A stretch of DNA of 64,000 nt, from positions 620,001 to 684,000 of the forward strand of contig CAVQTN010000002.1 in assembly GCA_963716585.1 (NCBI GenBank), given 5' to 3'. Within the stretch, counting starts at the first letter, position 1. Every line of letters begins with the position of its first letter. Of this stretch, positions 60,693-64,000 are shown in pieces. The notes beneath the pieces were generated by a model. The model did not search any database. It was not told the DNA's origin and saw only the letters and a program-made list of their open reading frames with translations. Origin of the DNA: JAICUY01 sp963716585. GTDB taxonomy: Bacteria > Chloroflexota > Limnocylindria > QHBO01. The position numbers and the translations under genes were made by a program.

Positions 60693-61787
60693 TCACATCG
60701 GCTTGCGGAAGGCGCTCGAGCGGGTGTGGACCGTGAAGCCTGCCCGCTCGTAGAGCCCCAGCGCGCCGGTCGGGTTGTCGCTGTCGACCCCGAGCATGGC
60801 CTCTGTCATGCCGGCGTCACGGAGCACCACCAGCGCTCGCCCGACCAGGGCGGCGCCAAGGCCGCGACGACGCCACCCACGGCGCACGAACACGCTGTCA
60901 AGCCAGCCGCGCGAGCGACCGAACTGCGTGTTCTCCTCCCGGGGGATCGAGTTCTCCACCGCGCCCGCGATCTCGTCCCCGTCCCAGGCGATGACGAACA
61001 GTGACGGCTCGAACGTGGGGCTGTTGGTCCACTCCGCGAACTCGGCGTCATCGGCAACGAAGCCGCCCCAGTGGTCCTTGAACGCCTCGGAGTCGGCGTC
61101 GAGCAGCCGCCGCCACATGGCCCGGTCGTCGCCCAGGGGTCGCACCTCGAGGCCGTCCGGCATTGGCGGCACGTCGATCTGGCCGAGGGTCGGGCGCAGC
61201 ATCTCGAAGAACCAGCGGACCGGCTGGTAGCCCTCCCCGGCGAGCAGGGCGAGCTTCGCCACTCGCCGCTCGGCGGCCCAGCTGCCGAAGACCGCCGGCA
61301 GCTCGGTCGGGTTCGCCGCCAGGTGCTCGCGAGCATGCTGCTCACCCCAGTGCAGCAGGAGGGTGCCGATCCCCTTGCGCTGCCAGGCGGGGTGCACGTA
61401 ACCGCCCAACCGGTACTCCCGCGTGCCGTCGGTGGTATCGACCCAGTCCGTCCAGGTGTAGCCGACCACTTCATCGGCAACGCGCGCCAGCTGGACATCG
61501 GCGACCGGGTCGAAATGCGGCCCAGCGGCCGAGGTGAGCCAGTTGGCAAGCTCGGCGATCGTCGTCAGCTGGTCCATGCCGTCCGCCCGGTTGCAGGCAT
61601 TGGCGATGGGGGCCATGAGCGCCGCGATCGCTGCCGGCTCGGCATCGGGATGCGACAGGCGCAGACCGGGGACCCCGGCCTGCGACGAGGCGAGTCTGGT
61701 ATCGGTCATTGCTTGGAACCTTTCGTTGGTGAGATCCGTGTCATCGCGCCGCGGAGCGACCGCGGGCACATCCGTCTCGTGCGTCAT
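60693..61787 (-). CDS. Tandem GNAT acetyltransferase
   Basis: 364 residues with two GNAT domains. The first (about 55-215) has YRLGGYVHPAWQRKGIGTLLL. The second (about 230-364) has WLDSVFVRRGWRRRGLGAALVGRAL and NPTGALGLYERAGFTVHTRSS; both carry the acetyl-CoA loop (Q/R-x-x-G-x-G/A). The layout is like MshD (mycothiol synthase) and other small-molecule N-acetyltransferases. ATG at 61787 overlaps the ABC permease stop (ATGA); ATG at 61709 is an alternative. Being in an exporter operon, it may modify a toxic compound. Confidence 0.85.
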   Translation of the reverse strand: MTHETDVPAVAPRRDDTDLTNERFQAMTDTRLASSQAGVPGLRLSHPDAEPAAIAALMAPIANACNRADGMDQLTTIAELANWLTSAAGPHFDPVADVQLARVADEVVGYTWTDWVDTTDGTREYRLGGYVHPAWQRKGIGTLLLHWGEQHAREHLAANPTELPAVFGSWAAERRVAKLALLAGEGYQPVRWFFEMLRPTLGQIDVPPMPDGLEVRPLGDDRAMWRRLLDADSEAFKDHWGGFVADDAEFAEWTNSPTFEPSLFVIAWDGDEIAGAVENSIPREENTQFGRSRGWLDSVFVRRGWRRRGLGAALVGRALVVLRDAGMTEAMLGVDSDNPTGALGLYERAGFTVHTRSSAFRKPM

Positions 61788-62584
61788 CCGACGCGCTTCA
61801 GCTTGCCGGTGCGCTTCGCGTAGCGCTCCGCGCGGGAGAAGGCCCACAGGCCCAGGGGGATGAAGACGACTCCCATGACCAGCAGTGGCCAGACGTCGCC
61901 GATCAGCGAACCGATCCCCACGCCGTCGATCAGCCCGCGGCGCACCCCGTCGAGGACGTAGGTCGCCGGCGAGAAGTTGGAGATGACCTGCATCCAGCCG
62001 GGAAGCACTTCGACGCTGTAGTAGACGCCGCTGACCAGCAGCAGCACCGACTGCAGGACGAACGTCATCTGCGCCCCGCGCTCGACGTACATGAGCGGCA
62101 GGATGGCGGTCATGATCCCGATCCCGACGAAGCTCGCCGAGCCGATCACCATGAATACCGCCGCGGTCAGGAAGTTCGCGTGCGACAGGTCGAGCTCGAA
62201 GAAGAGGGCCAGAACCACCAGCACGACCACGGTGTGGACGAGCCCGTAGGCGATGGCGTACAGCGTCGAGCCGACCATCTGCGTGTATCGGCGCACGGGG
62301 GCCATGAAGGTGTACTCGAGCGTGCCCTCCCAGCGTTCCCAGGCAACCGTCTCGGCGATGAAGCTGAAGACGACCGACAGGTAGTTCCAGAAGACGGCAC
62401 CGATCACCAGGGTCATCAGCAGGCGGACGTTTCCCTGGTCACGGCCGATGAGCGACACGGCGAGCGCGCCGGCCACGGCGTACACCAGGAACGCGACCTC
62501 CCAGCCCCAGTAGCGCTTGGTGAGGTGGAAATTCCGCTCGACGAAGGCAAAGCTCGCCTTCAGCTCGCGGGCCATCAGTGTCAT
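61784..62584 (-). CDS. ABC-2 type transporter permease
   Basis: A 266-residue membrane protein with six helices. WERWEGTLEYTFMAPVRRYTQMVGS and the late FSPATYVLDGVRRGLIDGVG are typical of ABC-2 (drug or polysaccharide) permeases. Works with the ATPase at 62847-63737. Start at 62584, or the methionine three codons later. Confidence 0.92.
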   Translation of the reverse strand: MTLMARELKASFAFVERNFHLTKRYWGWEVAFLVYAVAGALAVSLIGRDQGNVRLLMTLVIGAVFWNYLSVVFSFIAETVAWERWEGTLEYTFMAPVRRYTQMVGSTLYAIAYGLVHTVVVLVVLALFFELDLSHANFLTAAVFMVIGSASFVGIGIMTAILPLMYVERGAQMTFVLQSVLLLVSGVYYSVEVLPGWMQVISNFSPATYVLDGVRRGLIDGVGIGSLIGDVWPLLVMGVVFIPLGLWAFSRAERYAKRTGKLKRVG

Positions 62585-62632
62585 CGGAAGAAGCTCCTGT
62601 CAGTGTCGTGAGGCGCCGACCCGGCCCCTGGG

Positions 62633-62824
62633 CTAGAGGGACCGAGCCGGCTTGAGAGACGGGTCTGCCGCCAGGCGCACGCCCCAGCGCACCATCTGGC
62701 GCCCGACCCAGCGTCGCAGCGAGCGACGCGGGACCGATGCGCGCTCGACATGGATCGCGCGGTGCAGCTGCGCCACGCGCTCATCGTTGTCACGCACCAG
62801 GTCCTTCGGGCTTGGCAGGATCAT
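62633..62824 (-). CDS. Small basic protein of unknown function
   Basis: About 63 residues: MILPSPKDLVRDNDERVAQL, basic middle SVPRRSLRRWVGRQMVRWG. An unusually strong SD (AAAGGAGGTGAG) lies 13 nt before the ATG, or 10 nt before a GTG directly in front of it. Located between the ATPase and permease genes of one operon. No family recognised; the amphipathic C-terminal half may bind membrane. Confidence 0.6.
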   Translation of the reverse strand: MILPSPKDLVRDNDERVAQLHRAIHVERASVPRRSLRRWVGRQMVRWGVRLAADPSLKPARSL

Positions 62825-62846
62825 CACGGTTTTCTCACCTCCTTTC

Positions 62847-63737
62847 TCATTCGTTCTCGTCGTCGTTGTCGTCATCACCGATGTCGTCGTCGAGCGACTT
62901 GCCGGTGAAGGTCATGAACACGCTCTCGAGTGTCGGCGGCAAGCCGTACTGCTCGGCGACCATCGCCTTCAGCCCGTCCGGCGTGTCCTCCGCGACCATC
63001 CGGCCGTCGTTGATCACGGCGATCCGGTCGCAGAGCCGGTCAGCCTCGTCGAGGTCGTGGGTGGTCAGCACGATCGTGGCGTCGTGGCTGTCGCGCAGCT
63101 CCTCGATGAAGGCCTGCACGTCCAGCTTCGACCGCGGGTCGAGGCCGGTCGTCGGCTCGTCGAGGAGCAGCAACGTCGGGCTGGTCAGCAGCGCGCGCGC
63201 GATGGCGACCTTTTGCTGCATCCCACGGCTCATCTGCTCCAATGGACGGTTGAGCCGCTTCTCGCCGATGCCCAGGCGCGCCAGGATCGCGATCGCCTCC
63301 CGCCTCGCCAACCGAGCATCCATGCCGTACAGCCGCGCGGCGTAGGTCAGGTTCTCGTGCGGGCTCAGCTTCTTGAAGAAGGCGGCGTCCACGCTCACCC
63401 GGTTGATGAGCTGCTTGACCGCCATCTCGTCGCGCTCGATGTCATGCCCGAACACCTCGACACGTCCCGAGTCCAGGGTCAGCAGCGTGCTCACCAGGCG
63501 GATCAGCGTCGACTTGCCGCTGCCGTTGGCGCCCAGCACGCCGTAGATCTCGCCGCGCCGGATGCGCAGCGACATGTCGTGCACGGCGACCACCGGCTTG
63601 CGCTTGCGGCCGACGATGAAGCGCTTCGTGACATGCTCGACCAGCAGCGCCGCCTCCGTCTGCGTCTCGCCGATCGAGTCGACCGCGGCCGGGGCCGACC
63701 GCCTATCAGTCTTCAGTTGTTCCAGTAGGCCAGTCAT
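62847..63737 (-). CDS. ABC transporter ATP-binding protein
   Basis: A 296-residue ATPase: Walker A GANGSGKST, Q-loop region NRVSVDAAFFKKLSPHENL, signature MSRGMQQKVAIARAL, Walker B LLLLDEPTTGLD, H-switch TTHDLDEADRL, of the DrrA/CcmA-like daunorubicin-type exporters. The C-terminus is very acidic (SLDDDIGDDDNDDENE). The ATG at 63737 was selected because GAGGGT lies about 8 nt upstream. It leads the operon with the small protein, permease and GNAT gene. Confidence 0.93.
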   Translation of the reverse strand: MTGLLEQLKTDRRSAPAAVDSIGETQTEAALLVEHVTKRFIVGRKRKPVVAVHDMSLRIRRGEIYGVLGANGSGKSTLIRLVSTLLTLDSGRVEVFGHDIERDEMAVKQLINRVSVDAAFFKKLSPHENLTYAARLYGMDARLARREAIAILARLGIGEKRLNRPLEQMSRGMQQKVAIARALLTSPTLLLLDEPTTGLDPRSKLDVQAFIEELRDSHDATIVLTTHDLDEADRLCDRIAVINDGRMVAEDTPDGLKAMVAEQYGLPPTLESVFMTFTGKSLDDDIGDDDNDDENE

Positions 63738-63775
63738 TGCCGGACCCTCGTGTTGCCAGGTGGAGAAGACGAAAC

Positions 63776-63809
63776 GAGCCGCTCGGACCTCGCGTGGTCC
63801 GCGGCTCGT
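63776..63809 (-). promoter_or_regulatory. Second leader hairpin before the ABC exporter operon
   Basis: An almost perfect inverted repeat: CGAGCCG / CGGCTCG outside and CGGACC / GGTCCG inside, six-base loop. On the minus strand it follows the terminator-like hairpin and ends about 40 nt before the ATPase start. It shares the GAGCCGYGGRCC core with the first hairpin. Confidence 0.55.
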
Positions 63810-63826
63810 TGCACCGCTCGGCAACA

Positions 63827-63856
63827 AAAAACCGTGGACCCTATCCGGCCCACGGC
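63827..63856 (-). terminator. Rho-independent terminator or attenuator in the ABC operon leader
   Basis: On the minus strand a hairpin with stem CCGTGG/CCACGG (63833-63856) is followed at once by TTTTTT (63832-63827). It lies 90 nt upstream of the ATPase ATG. It could end an upstream transcript or act as an attenuator together with the hairpin at 63776-63809. Confidence 0.6.
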
Positions 63857-64000
63857 TCGTGGCGTCTGCTTGGCGGCCCTGCCGCCTGAGCATCAGCTCG
63901 AAGTGGGCACAGATCTCCCGTCGACGACGCCCCTGAGAGGCGCCGTACCGAAGCGCGGGAACGCGCAGATGGGGGAACTCATGGCCGTTTCGTTGGATCC
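63857..64000 (-). other. Window end, upstream leader region of the ABC operon
   Basis: No clear gene. On the minus strand a 46-codon open frame (ATG at 63982 to TAG at 63842) ends inside the terminator hairpin and could be a leader peptide, but it has no good SD and is short for this GC content. Confidence 0.3.

Noticed and set aside
1..64000. CRISPR arrays, insertion sequences, prophage or rRNA genes
   Set aside because: No spaced direct repeats, transposase, integrase, phage structural genes or rRNA-like stretches were seen.

Overview
The window is about 64 kb of GC-rich, densely packed bacterial DNA. The gene set suggests a soil or sediment Chloroflexota lineage, possibly near Limnocylindria or the Ellin6529 group. 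Pointers are an R3H/SpoIIIAA-like ATPase next to tmk and a DarA (c-di-AMP receptor) gene, LCP and HtrA envelope genes, a full nuo set, trehalose and glucosylglycerate-type osmolyte genes, and an actinobacteria-like inositol-phospholipid cluster. The assignment is inferred from gene content and was not tested by phylogeny. Promoter -10 boxes are mostly TANNNT (TACCCT, TAGACT, TACAAT). Several starts sit 6-9 nt behind such a box with no Shine-Dalgarno (SD), which suggests leaderless mRNAs. GTG and TTG starts are common, and five genes are best explained by CTG starts.

0-20 kb is mostly on the minus strand: a partial folB, an HtrA protease, a two-component system, ribosomal protein L25 (plus strand), small envelope genes, tRNA-Thr(CGU), an LCP protein and endonuclease III. 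Next comes a compatible-solute operon (GGS/MGS-like glycosyltransferase, a USP-USP-GpgS fusion, glycerate kinase), then a DNA-ligase-like protein without its catalytic lysine, a DEAD-box helicase, GalE, a DeoC-like protein without its Schiff-base lysine, a CCA-adding enzyme and an HNH nuclease. 20-27.5 kb is on the plus strand: an SDR, pdxS-pdxT, a GNAT protein, the R3H ATPase, tmk, darA and an unknown gene.

27.6-45.7 kb encodes respiratory complex I in two blocks, nuoABCDH-I/E-F-G* and nuoJKLMN. They are separated by an inserted minus-strand cassette (VanZ, an Asp-box anti-sigma-like protein, an ECF sigma factor). The peripheral arm is strongly rearranged. NuoI keeps one of its two 4Fe-4S motifs and is fused to a NuoE-like domain lacking two of four cysteines. 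NuoF lacks one N3 cysteine and part of the NADH/FMN loop. NuoG is replaced by an 798-residue fusion of a NuoG-type 2Fe-2S domain, a GltD/NfnB-type FAD and NAD(P)H domain, and three 4Fe-4S motifs, the last of which looks like the missing NuoI motif. This is the strongest candidate here for an undescribed system.

45.7-64 kb holds trehalose-6-phosphate synthase and phosphatase, a sortase-like protein with Cys to Ser, an MFS exporter, an ABC pair with a degenerate ATPase, and an ArsR-led cluster resembling phosphatidylinositol mannoside (PIM) synthesis (CDP-alcohol phosphotransferase, inositol-phosphate synthase, two acyltransferases, a PHP protein, a PimA-like glycosyltransferase). It ends with a C39-like secreted protein and a lipoprotein, then an ABC exporter operon with a GNAT gene behind an attenuator-like leader. 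Eight net +1 frameshifts break five otherwise well-conserved genes. All have the same sign, so either the assembly carries systematic single-base insertions or something biological needs explaining.
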